From positions 3,782,001-3,846,000 of the forward strand of contig NZ_CP066126.1 in NCBI RefSeq assembly GCF_020544465.1: a DNA stretch of 64,000 bases, read 5' to 3'. The notes beneath the pieces were generated by a model. The model did not search any database. It saw only the letters and a program-made list of their open reading frames with translations, and had not been told where the DNA came from. Shown here in pieces: positions 20,027-30,619 of this stretch (positions are counted from its first letter, which is position 1; the number at the start of each line of letters is the position of its first letter). A program made the position numbers and the translations under genes. Origin of the DNA: Chromobacterium rhizoryzae (lineage in GTDB: Bacteria; Pseudomonadota; Gammaproteobacteria; Burkholderiales; Chromobacteriaceae).

Positions 20027-21532
20027 TCAAACGGCCGCGTCGGCGGGCAGCAGCTCGTCTATCTTGATTTCCACGAATTGATAATGCGCGGTCTGCTGCA
20101 ATAAGCGCAGCGCGCGCACCCGGCACTCGCCGTCTGCGCCGCGCAGATGAAACGGCCGCATGGCCTGATACAGGCGGCCCGGCAACACCAGGATGCCGGA
20201 ATGGCGGAAATGGCGCTCGGCCTGCATGCGCAGCGCCGGCTCGAAACCGCCGGCCGCGTGGCTGGTGACGGCGGCGACTTCGACCGCCTGCGGCCGCTTG
20301 CCGATGAACTCTATCCCGCACTCGGTCTGCATGTCCTCGCCGCCGAAGCTGACCCAGCGCACTAGGCCCAGCTGCCAGCCGAAGCCCCGGCGGCGCAGCA
20401 TCACCACCTCGCCGGCGCGCAAGGGCTGCCGCAAGGATTCGCCCTGCAGCAACAGGCCGGAAGCGCTGAGATTGCTGATCTGCAAGCGGCAGGGCTCCAG
20501 TTCGCCGTCGGCCGGCTCGCCGGCGGCCAGCCGCCAGCAGCGCGGCAGCAGGCTGACCAGCTCTACGGTTTCGACGCTGAGCCGGCGCAGCCGGACATGG
20601 CGCCGGCGCGGCGGCGCGCCCCACTCCTGACGCAGACGCGCCAGCAGCCAGGCTTCGTGGCCGTCGTCCAGGCCCTGTCGCTGGCGCTGACGGCCCAATT
20701 CGTCCAGGCGCTCCAGCAAGCGGCCGGCGTCCAGCCGCCACCACACGCCGTCGCCGTCCAGGTCCAGTTCGGCGCAGAAGCGCGCCGGCCGGTCGGCGTC
20801 GGCGCGGAAGGCCAGCGCGCCGTCCTCGCCCAGCGGCTGATCCAGCTGCTCCACGCGCAGCAGGCCGGCGTGCTGCTCCAGCCATTGCAGCAGCAGGGCG
20901 ATCTTGGCCGCCTCCAGCCGGTTGCTGGCGGTCATGCCCAACAACATCAGCCGGCGGTAGCTGAGCCCCGGCGCCGCCGCGCCGCCCTGCGCCTGCCGGC
21001 CCTCCCAGCCCTGGGCCAGTGCGTAGGCGTACAGGCGGTGGCAATCGCGCCAGAAGCCCTTGTGCAGCGGCGCGTAGCTGCGCGCGTGCAGCGCCAGCAA
21101 ATCGTAGCCGCTGGCCAGCGCCAGTTGCAGAGCCTCCAGCCGCGGGCGCGAGCTGGAAAAACGGCCGGTCTCCTGCGCGCTGAACGTCTGGGCCAGCAGC
21201 TTGCACTGCTCATGCCATTGCCGCAGCACATGGCGGGCCGACTGCAAGGCCGCGCGCGCCTCCGGGGTGCAGGACAGATCCTGCCGCGCCGCGCCGCGCT
21301 CCAGCCGCGCCGCCAGCGCGGCCAACGGCGCTCTCAACGCCTGCAGCAGTTGCAGGCGTTCCGCCGGCGCCAAGGCCGAACGCTGCCATTGCGCCAGCCA
21401 CTGGCCGGCCTTGTCCGCGGCGAGGGCGGCCGGCTGCGCCGCCAGCGCCTCCAGTTGCGCCTGGACCGCCTTGAGGTCCAGTGCCAGCCAAGGGCCATCC
21501 GGCAAGGCGTGAATCAGCGACAGTTCCATCAT
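20027..21532 (-). CDS. Large protein with a C-terminal PilZ-like domain
   Basis: 501 aa. The last about 180 residues contain a PilZ-like signature: a basic stretch RRRHVRLRRL (about 314-323) followed after about 40 residues by ISNLSASGLLLQ, i.e. NxSxxG, then beta strands LGLVRWVSFGG and CGIEFIG. In PilZ proteins the arginines and NxSxxG bind cyclic di-GMP. The N-terminal about 300 residues are helical, Leu/Ala/Gln rich and without a family I recognise; they are probably a sensory or scaffold region. No signal peptide or membrane segment. It lies between scpA and htpG with a terminator upstream, so it may have its own promoter. c-di-GMP binding is an inference. Confidence 0.7.
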   Translation of the reverse strand: MMELSLIHALPDGPWLALDLKAVQAQLEALAAQPAALAADKAGQWLAQWQRSALAPAERLQLLQALRAPLAALAARLERGAARQDLSCTPEARAALQSARHVLRQWHEQCKLLAQTFSAQETGRFSSSRPRLEALQLALASGYDLLALHARSYAPLHKGFWRDCHRLYAYALAQGWEGRQAQGGAAAPGLSYRRLMLLGMTASNRLEAAKIALLLQWLEQHAGLLRVEQLDQPLGEDGALAFRADADRPARFCAELDLDGDGVWWRLDAGRLLERLDELGRQRQRQGLDDGHEAWLLARLRQEWGAPPRRRHVRLRRLSVETVELVSLLPRCWRLAAGEPADGELEPCRLQISNLSASGLLLQGESLRQPLRAGEVVMLRRRGFGWQLGLVRWVSFGGEDMQTECGIEFIGKRPQAVEVAAVTSHAAGGFEPALRMQAERHFRHSGILVLPGRLYQAMRPFHLRGADGECRVRALRLLQQTAHYQFVEIKIDELLPADAAV

Positions 21533-21607
21533 GACCAGGTCATAGCGAGAGAGAAGCCGCCGATGATACGCCCCGCCATGATTTTTGGCGCGGCATTATT
21601 GCCAGCG

Positions 21608-21638
21608 CAAAAAAATGCCCCGCGCTCGGCGGGGCATT
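21608..21638 (-). terminator. Intrinsic terminator of htpG
   Basis: Stem AATGCCCCGC/GCGGGGCATT with a 5-base loop, followed on the minus strand by TTTTTT, 22 bp past the htpG stop. Confidence 0.9.
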
Positions 21639-21659
21639 GCTGCGGAAGCGGTGTCCGGC

Positions 21660-23555
<1,896 letters not shown>

Positions 23556-23659
23556 GGTGACTTAAACAAGAGTTGGTCAACGATGCGCATCAGATAAGGG
23601 CTGTCCCGGGGTTTTCAATACCCCTGCCTGCAACCCAGGATCGTCGCCGCGCGAACATG

Positions 23660-23687
23660 AAAAAGCCCCGCGACGAAATCGCGGGGC
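23660..23687 (-). terminator. Intrinsic terminator of ispH
   Basis: Stem GCCCCGCGA/TCGCGGGGC with loop CGAAA and TTTTT on the minus strand, 30 bp past the ispH stop. It ends the ribF-ileS-lspA-ispH unit. Confidence 0.9.
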
Positions 23688-23716
23688 GGTTTGGCCTTTG
23701 GACCCGCCGGGCGGGC

Positions 23717-24658
23717 TCAGGCGCGCTTGTCTTCGCGCAGGGCCGGCGGCAGCGCGAACACAGTGTTTTCCTCCACGCCGTCCAGTTCGCTGACGCTGTC
23801 CGCGCCGAAAGCCTTGATCTGGTCTATCACCGCCTGCACCAGCACTTCCGGCGCGCTGGCGCCGGCGGTGACGCCGACGCGCCGCTTGCCGACGAACCAG
23901 GCTTCCACCAGTTGGCCGGCGTTGTCCACCATATAGGCGTCCACGCCCTTGAGCGCGGCCACTTCGCGCAAGCGGTTGGAGTTGGAGCTGTTGGGCGACC
24001 CCACCACCACCACGATGTCGCACTCGTCGGCCAGCACTTTCACCGCGTCCTGCCGGTTTTGCGTGGCGTAGCAGATATCGTCTTTTTTCGGGCTGGAGAT
24101 CTCGGGGAAGCGCGCTTTCAGCGCGGCGATGATGTCTCGGGTCTCGTCCACCGACAGCGTGGTCTGGCTGACGTAGGACAGCGCCGCCGGGTTGCGCACT
24201 TGCAGCTTGGCGACGTCGGCGACGTTTTCCACCAGATACATGCCGCCGTCCACCTGGCCCATGGTGCCCTCCACCTCGGGGTGGCCGGCGTGGCCTATCA
24301 TGACGATCTCCATGCCAGCCTTGTTCATGCGCTTGACTTCGACATGCACTTTGGTGACCAGCGGACAGGTGGCGTCGAACACCTGCAGGCCCAGCAGCGC
24401 CGCCTCTTCCCGCACCGACAGCGGCACGCCGTGAGCGGAGTACACCAGGGTGCTGCCGCTGGGCACATCTTTCAATTCTTCGATGAACACCGCGCCCTTG
24501 GCGCGCAGGTTCTCCACGACGAAGCGGTTATGCACCACTTCGTGGCGCACGTAGATCGGCGCGCCGTAGAGTTCGATCGCCCGCTCGACGATGGCGATGG
24601 CCCGGTCCACCCCGGCGCAGAAGCCGCGCGGGTTGGCCAGCATGATGGTCTTCGTCAT
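23717..24658 (-). CDS. ispH: 4-hydroxy-3-methylbut-2-enyl diphosphate reductase
   Basis: 313 aa from ATG 24658, with AAGGA upstream; a GTG one codon earlier is the alternative. The three cysteine ligands of the Fe-S cluster are visible in PRGFCAGVDRA, DATCPLVTKVH and the CDIVVVVGSPNSSNSNRL region. It makes IPP and DMAPP in the last step of the MEP isoprenoid pathway. Last gene of the ribF-ileS-lspA-ispH cluster, an order conserved in many proteobacteria. Confidence 0.95.
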   Translation of the reverse strand: MTKTIMLANPRGFCAGVDRAIAIVERAIELYGAPIYVRHEVVHNRFVVENLRAKGAVFIEELKDVPSGSTLVYSAHGVPLSVREEAALLGLQVFDATCPLVTKVHVEVKRMNKAGMEIVMIGHAGHPEVEGTMGQVDGGMYLVENVADVAKLQVRNPAALSYVSQTTLSVDETRDIIAALKARFPEISSPKKDDICYATQNRQDAVKVLADECDIVVVVGSPNSSNSNRLREVAALKGVDAYMVDNAGQLVEAWFVGKRRVGVTAGASAPEVLVQAVIDQIKAFGADSVSELDGVEENTVFALPPALREDKRA

Positions 24659-24686
24659 CACTCAATCCTTGCTCAAGCCGCGGCGC

Positions 24687-25187
24687 TCAGGCGCGCGGCT
24701 TTCTGAAACTGTCCAGCACCATCAAGGCGGCTCCCACGCAGATGAAGGAGTCAGCCAGATTGAAGGCCGGGTACGACCAGCTGCTGTAGTAATGCACCTG
24801 GATGAAATCGATCACATGGCCATGGACGATACGGTCTATCACATTGCCGAGCGCGCCGCCCATGATGAAGGCCGCGGCCAGGTTCATCAGTCCGCTGAAG
24901 CGGTTCTTGAAGATATTCCAGCCCAGCCAGCCGGACACCGCGAAAGCCAGACCGGAAAACAGATACTTCTGCCAGCCGCCGGCGTCGTGCAGGAAGCTGA
25001 ACGCCGCGCCCGGATTGTACAGTAAGGTAAACCCGAAAAAGCCGGGAATGATTTCCCGGACTTCGCCGTACTGGTAATTGCCGTTGAAATAGATCTTGGT
25101 CAATTGATCCAGCAGCACGATCACCGCGGCCAGCGCAAACCACTTCGGCCATTGCTTGGCCTTGGGCATAGTCATTGCAGATTCCAT
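24687..25187 (-). CDS. lspA: Lipoprotein signal peptidase (signal peptidase II)
   Basis: 166 aa from ATG 25187 (GAAAGG upstream); ATG 25175 or 25169 are possible shorter starts. Four membrane segments (around FALAAVIVLLDQ, FLHDAGG/YLFSGLAFAVSGW, LAAAFIMGGALGN, SFICVGAALMVL). The catalytic aspartates lie in GNVIDR and FNLADS. It removes the signal peptide of prolipoproteins in the inner membrane; candidate clients in this window are BamC and the small lipoprotein at 39,179-39,382. Between ileS and ispH. Confidence 0.95.
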   Translation of the reverse strand: MESAMTMPKAKQWPKWFALAAVIVLLDQLTKIYFNGNYQYGEVREIIPGFFGFTLLYNPGAAFSFLHDAGGWQKYLFSGLAFAVSGWLGWNIFKNRFSGLMNLAAAFIMGGALGNVIDRIVHGHVIDFIQVHYYSSWSYPAFNLADSFICVGAALMVLDSFRKPRA

Positions 25188-25307
25188 CAGACCTTTCCAC
25201 GACGCGAAGCGGAACTCCGCGCACTCTATATCAAAGCGCCGGAAGCCCGGAACGCTGAGCGTTCCCATGCTTCCGGCCCGGCCATGCCGCCGCGTCGTCG
25301 ACGCGGA

Positions 25308-28085
25308 TCAGGCGAAGCGGCGCGTCTCGCCCTTGCCGTCGATATTGTCCACGCAACGGCCGCACACCGCGCCGTGGCCGGCGTGGCTGCCGACGTCGGC
25401 GCGGTAGTGCCAGCAGCGCTCGCACTTCTGCTCTGCGGACGACGCCACGCTGACGCGGGTTTGCTCGCCTGGCTTGACGCTGGCTTTAGAGACAATCAGC
25501 ACGAACTTGAGTTCATCGCCCAAGGCGTTCAGCCACTGCGACAGCTCGCCGTCGGCCTCGATTTCGATCTCCGCCTGCAGCGAGGAGCCCAGCTGATCGG
25601 CGCTGCGCAGCGCTTCGATCTGCTTGTTGACCTGGGCGCGCAGCTCGCGGATGGCCTGCCACTTGGCGGACAAGGCCGCTTCGCGCTCGGCGGACTGGGC
25701 CGGGAACTCATGCCAGACGTGATACAGCGGCGACTCTTCCTCGCTGTCCACCAGCACGTTCCACGCCTCGTCGGCGGTGAAGCACAGGATGGGCGCCACC
25801 AGCAAGAGCAGGCTGCGGGTGATGTGGTACAGCGCGGTCTGAGCGCTGCGACGCGCATGGCTGTCCGCCTTGGTGGTGTACAAACGGTCCTTGATCACGT
25901 CCAGGTAGAAGGCGCCCAGATCCTCGGAGCAATAACCCACCACCTCCTGCACCACATGGTGGAAGGCGTAGCGCGAGTACAGTTCGCCCGCCGCCTTTTC
26001 CTGCACTTCGCGCGCGCGCAGCAGCGCGTACTGGTCCAGTTCCACCATATTGGCCAGCGGCACCGCGTGTTCCAGCGGATCGAAATCCGACAGATTGGAC
26101 AGCAGGAAGCGGATGGTGTTGCGCAGGCGGCGATAGCTTTCCGTCGTGCGCTTCAGGATTTCCTGCGACAGCGACATATCGCCGGAGTAGTCGGCGCTGG
26201 CCACCCACAGGCGCAGGATGTCGGCGCCCAGGGTGCCGCAGATCTCTTCCGGCGCAATGCCGTTGCCGCGCGACTTGGACATCTTGTAGCCCTTGTCGTC
26301 CACGGTGAAACCATGGGTCAGCAACTGCTTGTACGGCGCGCGGCCTATGGTGGCGCAACCGGTTTTCAGCGAGGACTGGAACCAGCCGCGATGCTGGTCG
26401 GAACCCTCCAGGTACAGGTCCGCCGGCCAAGCCAATTCGGCGCGCTGCTTGAGCACGGCGAAATGGGTGGAGCCGGAATCGAACCACACGTCCAGGGTGT
26501 CGGACAGCTTGCGGTACTGCTCGGCCTCCTCGCCCAGCAACTCCTTGGCGTCCAGGCTGAACCAGGCTTCTATGCCCTGCTGCTCGATGCGCAACGCCAC
26601 TTCTTCCAGCAATTGCGCCGTGCGCGGGTGCAGCTCGCCGCTTTCCTTGTGGATGAAGAAGGTCATCGGCACGCCCCAATTGCGCTGGCGCGACACGCAC
26701 CAGTCAGGGCTGTTCTTGATCATCGCGTCCAGGCGCGCGCGGCCCCAGGCCGGGAAGAACTCGGTAGCGTCCACCGCGCGCTGGCTGATGGAGCGCAGGG
26801 TCTCGCCGCCGTGGCCGGCCTTGTCCATGCCGATGAACCACTGCGGCGTGGCGCGGAAAATGATGGGGGTCTTGTGACGCCAGCAATGCGGGTAGCTGTG
26901 CTCCAGCTTGGCCTTGTGCACCAGCGCGCCGTGCTCTTCCAGCGTTTCGATGATGCGCGGATTGGCGTCCCAGACCAGCAGGCCGGCGAACAGCTCGGTG
27001 CCCGTCTTGTAACGGCCGTTGTCCGCCACCGGGTTGGCCACCGGCAGCTTGTAATGCAGGCCGGCCTGGAAGTCTTCCAGACCGTGGGCCGGCGCGGTGT
27101 GCACCAGGCCGGTGCCGGCGTCGGTGGTCACGTGGTCGCCCAGGATCACCGGCACTTGGCGCGCGTAGAACGGGTGTTGCAGCTGCAAGAGCTCCAGCGC
27201 CCGGCCCTTGGCCTCGCCCAACACCTGGCAGCTCTCGACGCCGTAGCGCTTCAAGGCCGCCTCGGCCAGCTCCTTGGCCAGGATCAGCTTGCCCTTGGGC
27301 GTGTCCAGCAATTGATAAACCAGTTCGGCGCCTGCGGCGACCGCCTGGTTGGCGGGCAAGGTCCACGGCGTGGTGGTCCAGATCACCGCCATCGCGCCGG
27401 AGGCGTCGGCGCCGAAGGCTTCGCCCGCCTTGTCCGCGTCCACTACCTTGAAGCCGACGTCGATCGCCGGCGACAGCTTGTCCTCATACTCGACTTCGGC
27501 CTCGGCCAGCGAGGAGCCGCACTCGATGCACCAGTGCACCGGCTTCTCGCCCTTGGTCAGATAGCCGTTCTCGAAGATTTTGCCGAGGGTGCGCACAATG
27601 TCGGCCTCGGTCTTGAAATCCATGGTCAGATAGGGATTGTCCCAATCGCCCAGCACGCCCAGGCGGATGAAGCCCTTCTTCTGGCGCGCCACTTGCTCTT
27701 TCGCGTATTCGCGGCACAGCTCGCGGAATTTGGCGGCGGGAATGTCCTTGCCGTGCAGCTTCTCCACCATCAGTTCGATGGGCAGGCCGTGACAGTCCCA
27801 GCCCGGCACATAGGGCGCGTCGAAACCGGCCAGCGTCTTGGAGCGGACGATGATGTCCTTCAGCACCTTGTTGACCGCGTGGCCCAGGTGGATGTCGTTG
27901 TTGGCGTACGGAGGGCCGTCGTGCAGGATGAACTTGGGACGGCCGGCGGAGAGCTTGCGCAGCTTCTCGTAGCGCTTCTCCTCCTGCCAGCGCTTGACCC
28001 AGGCCGGTTCGCGTTTGGCCAGATCCCCGCGCATGGCGAAGGGGGTATCCAGCAGGTTTACGGTTTTTCGATAATCGATGCTCAT
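25308..28085 (-). CDS. ileS: Isoleucyl-tRNA synthetase
   Basis: 925 aa, class I. HIGH-type DIHLGHA in PYANNDIHLGHA near residue 63, the editing (CP1) domain in the middle, KMSKSRGN near 600, and a C-terminal zinc finger (CERCWHY...CGRC) at the end. Charges tRNA-Ile. Its ATG overlaps the ribF stop by 4 bp (ATGA), so translation is coupled to ribF. Confidence 0.96.
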   Translation of the reverse strand: MSIDYRKTVNLLDTPFAMRGDLAKREPAWVKRWQEEKRYEKLRKLSAGRPKFILHDGPPYANNDIHLGHAVNKVLKDIIVRSKTLAGFDAPYVPGWDCHGLPIELMVEKLHGKDIPAAKFRELCREYAKEQVARQKKGFIRLGVLGDWDNPYLTMDFKTEADIVRTLGKIFENGYLTKGEKPVHWCIECGSSLAEAEVEYEDKLSPAIDVGFKVVDADKAGEAFGADASGAMAVIWTTTPWTLPANQAVAAGAELVYQLLDTPKGKLILAKELAEAALKRYGVESCQVLGEAKGRALELLQLQHPFYARQVPVILGDHVTTDAGTGLVHTAPAHGLEDFQAGLHYKLPVANPVADNGRYKTGTELFAGLLVWDANPRIIETLEEHGALVHKAKLEHSYPHCWRHKTPIIFRATPQWFIGMDKAGHGGETLRSISQRAVDATEFFPAWGRARLDAMIKNSPDWCVSRQRNWGVPMTFFIHKESGELHPRTAQLLEEVALRIEQQGIEAWFSLDAKELLGEEAEQYRKLSDTLDVWFDSGSTHFAVLKQRAELAWPADLYLEGSDQHRGWFQSSLKTGCATIGRAPYKQLLTHGFTVDDKGYKMSKSRGNGIAPEEICGTLGADILRLWVASADYSGDMSLSQEILKRTTESYRRLRNTIRFLLSNLSDFDPLEHAVPLANMVELDQYALLRAREVQEKAAGELYSRYAFHHVVQEVVGYCSEDLGAFYLDVIKDRLYTTKADSHARRSAQTALYHITRSLLLLVAPILCFTADEAWNVLVDSEEESPLYHVWHEFPAQSAEREAALSAKWQAIRELRAQVNKQIEALRSADQLGSSLQAEIEIEADGELSQWLNALGDELKFVLIVSKASVKPGEQTRVSVASSAEQKCERCWHYRADVGSHAGHGAVCGRCVDNIDGKGETRRFA

Positions 28086-29017
28086 GCCTGCTCTCGCTGC
28101 AAACTTGTCAAATAGGTCTTGGCGCTGGCCGCGTCTTTTTCGATCTGAGCGATCAGCGCCGATAAATCATCATACCGCGCCTCGTCGCGCAGTTTCTTCA
28201 GGAATCGCACCGTCAGCCGCTGGCCGTAGAGATCGCCGGCGAAATCGAACAGATGCACTTCCAGTTTGTAGTCCGGGGTGTCGCTGACCGTCGGGTTCAA
28301 ACCCAGACTGGCCACGCCGCCCAGCACGCCGGCGTCGGTCTCCGCCTGCACCACGAACACGCCCTGCAAGGCCGGACGCAAATGCGGCAGATGGATGTTG
28401 GCCGTGGGGAAACCTATGGTGCGGCCCAGTTTCTTGCCGTGCACCACACGGCCGGAAATCTGGTACTCGCGCCCCAGCAGGCTTTCCGCGCCGCTCAAAT
28501 CGCCGGCGGCCAGCCGCTCGCGCACCAGGCTGCTGGACGCTCGCTCGCCCATGGCCAGCACCGTCGGCATCGCCTCGGTGACGAAATGGGGACAGGAGCT
28601 CAACATTTCGAAGTGGCCCTGCCGCTTGGCGCCGAACTGGAAGTCGTCGCCGATCAGCAAATACTTGGTCTGCAGGCCCTGCACCAGGACTTTGTCGATG
28701 AAGTCCTGCGCCGACATGCCGGCGAAACCGTGGTTGAAGCGATAGACGAACACATAGTCGACCAGGCCCAGCCGCTGCAAGAAAGCCAGTTTGTCGCGCA
28801 GCGTGGACAGGCGGCCGGGCGGCTTGTCGCGCGCGAAGAACTCCCGCGGATGGGGTTCAAAGGTCAACAGAGCCGTCGGCAAGCCGCGCGCGTCGGCTTC
28901 CAGCCGCAGGCGCTGCAGCATTTTCTGATGGCCAAGGTGCACGCCGTCGAAATTGCCGATGGTCAAGGCGCAGGCTGGCAGCTGATAACGCCGCGGATCT
29001 CCAAAAAATACCTGCAT
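28082..29017 (-). CDS. ribF: Bifunctional riboflavin kinase/FAD synthetase
   Basis: 311 aa. N-terminal adenylyltransferase with IGNFDGVHLGHQ (about 21-33); C-terminal flavokinase with GRTIGFPTANI (about 193-203). Converts riboflavin to FMN and FAD. First gene of the ribF-ileS-lspA-ispH operon; the promoter should lie in the 121 bp between it and the OmpA-type gene terminator. Confidence 0.94.
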   Translation of the reverse strand: MQVFFGDPRRYQLPACALTIGNFDGVHLGHQKMLQRLRLEADARGLPTALLTFEPHPREFFARDKPPGRLSTLRDKLAFLQRLGLVDYVFVYRFNHGFAGMSAQDFIDKVLVQGLQTKYLLIGDDFQFGAKRQGHFEMLSSCPHFVTEAMPTVLAMGERASSSLVRERLAAGDLSGAESLLGREYQISGRVVHGKKLGRTIGFPTANIHLPHLRPALQGVFVVQAETDAGVLGGVASLGLNPTVSDTPDYKLEVHLFDFAGDLYGQRLTVRFLKKLRDEARYDDLSALIAQIEKDAASAKTYLTSLQREQA

Positions 29018-29138
29018 GTGCTGGTCTTATTGCGTCCTGAAAACCTTCGATTGTATCTGCCAGCCACGGATAGCGTCCAGACATGAAACGCAATTGGGGC
29101 GGCGACGGCGAAAGGAGCCCGCCCTCCGCCGTCCAATG

Positions 29139-29168
29139 CAAAAAGCCCCGCAAGATTGCGGGGCTTTT
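29139..29168 (-). terminator. Intrinsic terminator of the OmpA-family gene
   Basis: Stem GCCCCGC/GCGGGGC flanked by A5 and T5, so it can work in both directions. It lies 22 bp past the OmpA-family stop, with ribF starting 121 bp beyond. Confidence 0.9.
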
Positions 29169-29190
29169 TGAACAGAGCGACTAATCGAGA

Positions 29191-29868
29191 TTACTTCTTC
29201 TCAACCAGGGACTCTTTAACCGCGTCGATGGTCAGCTCAACGCGACGATCAGACTCGATGCATTCCTTGATAGCCAGGTTCTGCTTGGAACCTTTCTTCT
29301 GGTATTTCGGGAATTTGGCCTTGCACTCGGCGGTCATCTTGGCTTCAGCGGAGCCGCGACCTACGGAGGTCACTTTTTCAGCCGGAACGCCAGCAGCGAT
29401 GAAGTAGCCTTTAACAGCGTCGGCGCGCTCTTGCGACAGACGGTTGTTGTAAGCGGCGGAACCCATGAAGTCGGTGTAGCCAGCAACTTCAACGGACTTC
29501 AGGTAGCCTTTGCCGGCGTTGGCTTTCAGCTTTTCAACCAGCGGGTCCAGTTCGTTCTTGGCGTCGGCGCGCAGCTTGGCCTTGTCGAAGTCGAACAGCA
29601 CTTTAGCGGACAGGGTGACTTTTTCTTTTTCGGAAACCAGCACCGGCTTCGGAGCTTCGGCTACCGGCTTGGCAGCTTCACGGTCGCCACATTCAACCAG
29701 GCCGTCCTTGGCCTTGTCGAAGAAGTTGGTTCTCCAGCACTCGCCGTAGTTGTTGCGAGTCACGGATTCGGTGGACTGGTCAACGGCATAGCCAGGTTTA
29801 GCAGCAAAAGCGCTAGCGGAAACCAACAGAGCAGCAACCAGGGCGCTCAGTTTCAGCTGTTTAGTCAT
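29191..29868 (-). CDS. OmpA-family peptidoglycan-associated outer membrane protein
   Basis: 225 aa. Signal peptide with cleavage after SASAFA (about residue 22), a short N-terminal part with a Cys pair (GECW, VECGD), then an OmpA C-terminal domain: VLFDFDKAKLR, VAGYTDFMGSAAYNNRLSQERADAV and ESDRRVEL, the peptidoglycan-binding signature. It lacks the 8-stranded OmpA barrel and is like neisserial RmpM in size and layout. It has a very strong promoter and ribosome site (GAGGG), so it is probably abundant. Its codon use is biased to a few preferred codons (GAA, AAG, GCT/GCG), as in highly expressed genes. Confidence 0.9.
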   Translation of the reverse strand: MTKQLKLSALVAALLVSASAFAAKPGYAVDQSTESVTRNNYGECWRTNFFDKAKDGLVECGDREAAKPVAEAPKPVLVSEKEKVTLSAKVLFDFDKAKLRADAKNELDPLVEKLKANAGKGYLKSVEVAGYTDFMGSAAYNNRLSQERADAVKGYFIAAGVPAEKVTSVGRGSAEAKMTAECKAKFPKYQKKGSKQNLAIKECIESDRRVELTIDAVKESLVEKK

Positions 29869-29987
29869 GTTATTCCCTCTTTAATCTATAAAATGGGTAG
29901 CAATGCGGGCTGACGCAAAGACCACACGAACAATTTTACTGCAAACAACAGGGTGATCTGCAAACTGTGTTTATGCAGTTAACCCGC

Positions 29988-30016
29988 ACTATAGAAACGC
30001 TGCAATCCCATGTCAA
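29988..30016 (-). promoter_or_regulatory. Near-consensus sigma-70 promoter for the OmpA-family gene
   Basis: On the minus strand TTGACA (30016-30011), a 17-base spacer, then TATAGT (29993-29988). The leader to the ATG is about 115 bases, long enough for post-transcriptional regulation. Confidence 0.85.
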
Positions 30017-30106
30017 CTTGAGGCGCCACAGATTGCGAGCAATCCGTTGCAAAAAAACGTCAAAAAAAGCGTTTTTTTTCAGCCTCTGTCTCGCATAAGC
30101 CACACA

Positions 30107-30619
30107 TTACACCGATGTGACGCGCCTACGAAACAGTGGCAGCGGGTTCAGCACGGTAGCCTGATAGTTTTCGCTAAAAGTATTGAAACCATCCAGCGAA
30201 GATTCCAGTGTCTTGCCGTCCTTGATGGCAAATGCATCAAAACCAACTTGCGCCATGGAATGCAGCAAGTCTTGCCAGACATCCCCGATCGCCCGCAGTT
30301 CCCCGCGATAGCCGTAGCGCTCGCGCAGCAAGCGCGCATGACTGTAGCCGCGCCCGTCGGTGAAGGCCGGAAAATCGACGGCGATCAGCTCCAGCTCTGG
30401 CAAATCGGCCAGTAGCCGCGCCGGATCGTCCTCCGGTCCCAGCCAGACGCCCACCCGCGCCGCATGGCTGCGCCAGAACGCGCGTCGTTCCAGCCAATCG
30501 GACAGCGGCACGATCACATTGCCGCCCGCGGCGGTTTCCGGCAACTGGCCGTTTTCATCCTGGCGCAGCAGATTCCAATCGTCGGGCCGGACTTGTCCCT
30601 GTTTAATGATGTTTGGCAT
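30107..30619 (-). CDS. DUF934 protein encoded with sulfite reductase
   Basis: 170 aa. Matches the DUF934 family (central LELIAVDFPAFTDGRGYSHARLLRERYGYRGELRAIGD region), almost always encoded next to cysI and cysH in beta- and gammaproteobacteria. The biochemical role is not established; a role in sulfite reduction is inferred from linkage. ATG overlaps the 3' end of cysI by 17 bp, so it is coupled to cysI. No signal peptide. Last gene of the cysH-cysI-DUF934 operon. Confidence 0.85.
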   Translation of the reverse strand: MPNIIKQGQVRPDDWNLLRQDENGQLPETAAGGNVIVPLSDWLERRAFWRSHAARVGVWLGPEDDPARLLADLPELELIAVDFPAFTDGRGYSHARLLRERYGYRGELRAIGDVWQDLLHSMAQVGFDAFAIKDGKTLESSLDGFNTFSENYQATVLNPLPLFRRRVTSV

